Assembly: GCF_004364805.1 (NCBI RefSeq)
Contig: NZ_SOAP01000003.1
Coordinates: forward strand, 124,001 to 188,000
Length of the DNA: 64,000 nucleotides
Direction of reading: 5' to 3'
Origin: Pelagimonas phthalicica
GTDB taxonomy: Bacteria > Pseudomonadota > Alphaproteobacteria > Rhodobacterales > Rhodobacteraceae
Positions within the stretch are counted from its first letter, which is position 1. Every line of letters starts with the position of its first letter. This document shows, one piece after another, positions 63,594 through 64,000 of the stretch. Both the position numbers and the translations under genes were made by a program. Under the pieces are notes generated by a model. It ran no database searches and was not told the DNA's origin. It was given only the letters and a program-made list of their open reading frames with translations.

Positions 63594-64000
63594 TCACCGA
63601 AATCGGGGGCCAAGCTCGGCAGGATCGACATTTTCGAGATGCCAAAAGGCAACCGCCTCTGGCGCGATCTTGTCTAAGGCACGGGTCAATTCGGCGGGCT
63701 GAATAGCGCGGTGCAGGGCAAAGGACACAGCAAAAAGCGCGTTCTCAGGCGCGAGATTGTGATGCTTTCGCAAATCGCGCGTTTCTCGCAGATAGGTCTC
63801 CGGGTCTGCCCAAGGCTGGGGTTCTGCGATCTGCCAATCCTGCACAAAAAGGGCGCGCAGTGTTGTCGGAAGGATCTGCGCAAAGTCCAGTGCTTGTTGC
63901 GTGGTCAAGCGGCTGCGAAAGGCGCGAAAAACGCCTTCGGCCACGGTATAGGTCACGTTGTCTGAGGTGGTTCCCAGCTGGTCTTTGGCGTCGTCGAGAA
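63594..64000 (-). CDS. DUF2267-like protein, N-terminus cut by window end
   Basis: The frame stays open to the right edge, giving at least 135 residues ending at a stop at 63594. The visible part resembles DUF2267: YTVAEGVFRAFRSRLTTQQA, LDFAQILPTTLRALFVQDWQ, and a second similar segment ALFAVSFALHRAIQPAELTR. Function of the family is unknown. An internal GTG at 63956 could be mistaken for the start, but coding-like sequence continues upstream (DDAKDQLGTTSDN). Confidence 0.75.
   Translation of the reverse strand, partial: LDDAKDQLGTTSDNVTYTVAEGVFRAFRSRLTTQQALDFAQILPTTLRALFVQDWQIAEPQPWADPETYLRETRDLRKHHNLAPENALFAVSFALHRAIQPAELTRALDKIAPEAVAFWHLENVDPAELGPRFR

Noticed and set aside
1-64000. tRNA, rRNA, CRISPR arrays, prophage or integron signatures
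   Set aside because: Intergenic regions were read for T-loop-like GGTTCRAAT cores, spaced direct repeats and integrase genes; none was convincing.

Overview
The window is ordinary chromosomal backbone from an alphaproteobacterium of the Rhodobacteraceae, most likely the Roseobacter group. The basis is gene content and protein style: class I lysyl-tRNA synthetase, ruvC-ruvA-ruvB, psd-pssA, a TIGR02186/TauE pair, DUF1127 and DUF4864 proteins, a Tat-exported DacB, and moderately high GC coding sequence. Genus cannot be fixed from the sequence alone. I saw no rRNA, tRNA, CRISPR array, integrase or prophage. Coding density is high, with many 1-10 bp gene overlaps.

Layout: 1-5.8 kb holds the 3' end of hemE, a DMT exporter, an ABC-2 exporter pair, a YeeE/TsuA-type sulfur-compound transporter and an MFS transporter. 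5.8-11.5 kb holds prmA, the Holliday-junction operon ruvCAB, a DUF1127 protein and small unknown proteins. 11.5-18.5 kb is envelope and lipid biology: trpS, a rhomboid-fold protein lacking catalytic residues, murJ, a GH104-like muramidase, psd-pssA and a fatty acid desaturase. 18.5-27.3 kb holds glnD, an LpoA-like lipoprotein, rsmI-yraN-gshB-hydrolase and comM/yifB. 27.3-36.2 kb holds two chemoreceptors flanking ettA, a probable 34-residue protein, nadD, DacB, an L,D-transpeptidase and a TerB-like protein. 36.3-43 kb holds lysS, DUF4864, a solitary beta-helix tailspike-like protein, a HugZ-like protein, an outer-membrane-like protein and a kinase-fold-like unknown.

43.0-43.9 kb is the most 'accessory' spot: a doubled palindromic repeat (a relative lies at 308-374) abuts a 263 bp MITE-like element with perfect 20 bp terminal inverted repeats and flanking TA, which supplies the stop codon of the neighbouring gene. 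43.9-51.9 kb holds transaldolase, priA, an S49 peptidase, a Ca/Na antiporter, a pteridine-reductase-like SDR and uvrC. Two near-identical 60 bp hairpin elements sit directly after priA and uvrC, with a compensatory base-pair change between them. A strikingly AT-rich stretch with a perfect DnaA box precedes uvrC.

52-64 kb holds a thioesterase/TIGR02186/TauE operon, a MerR-SnoaL pair with a textbook 19 bp-spacer MerR promoter, a BMP-type nucleoside ABC system interrupted by a Tat-exported agmatine-deiminase homologue, tsaB-rimI, nfuA, a ClbS/DfsB protein and a DUF2267-like protein cut by the window edge.

No complete new defence or biosynthetic system is visible. The best leads are the DnaA-box region at 49.74-49.93 kb, the MITE and palindrome repeats, the covarying 3' hairpin element, the missed 34-aa gene, the tailspike-like protein and the exported deiminase within the BMP transport cluster.
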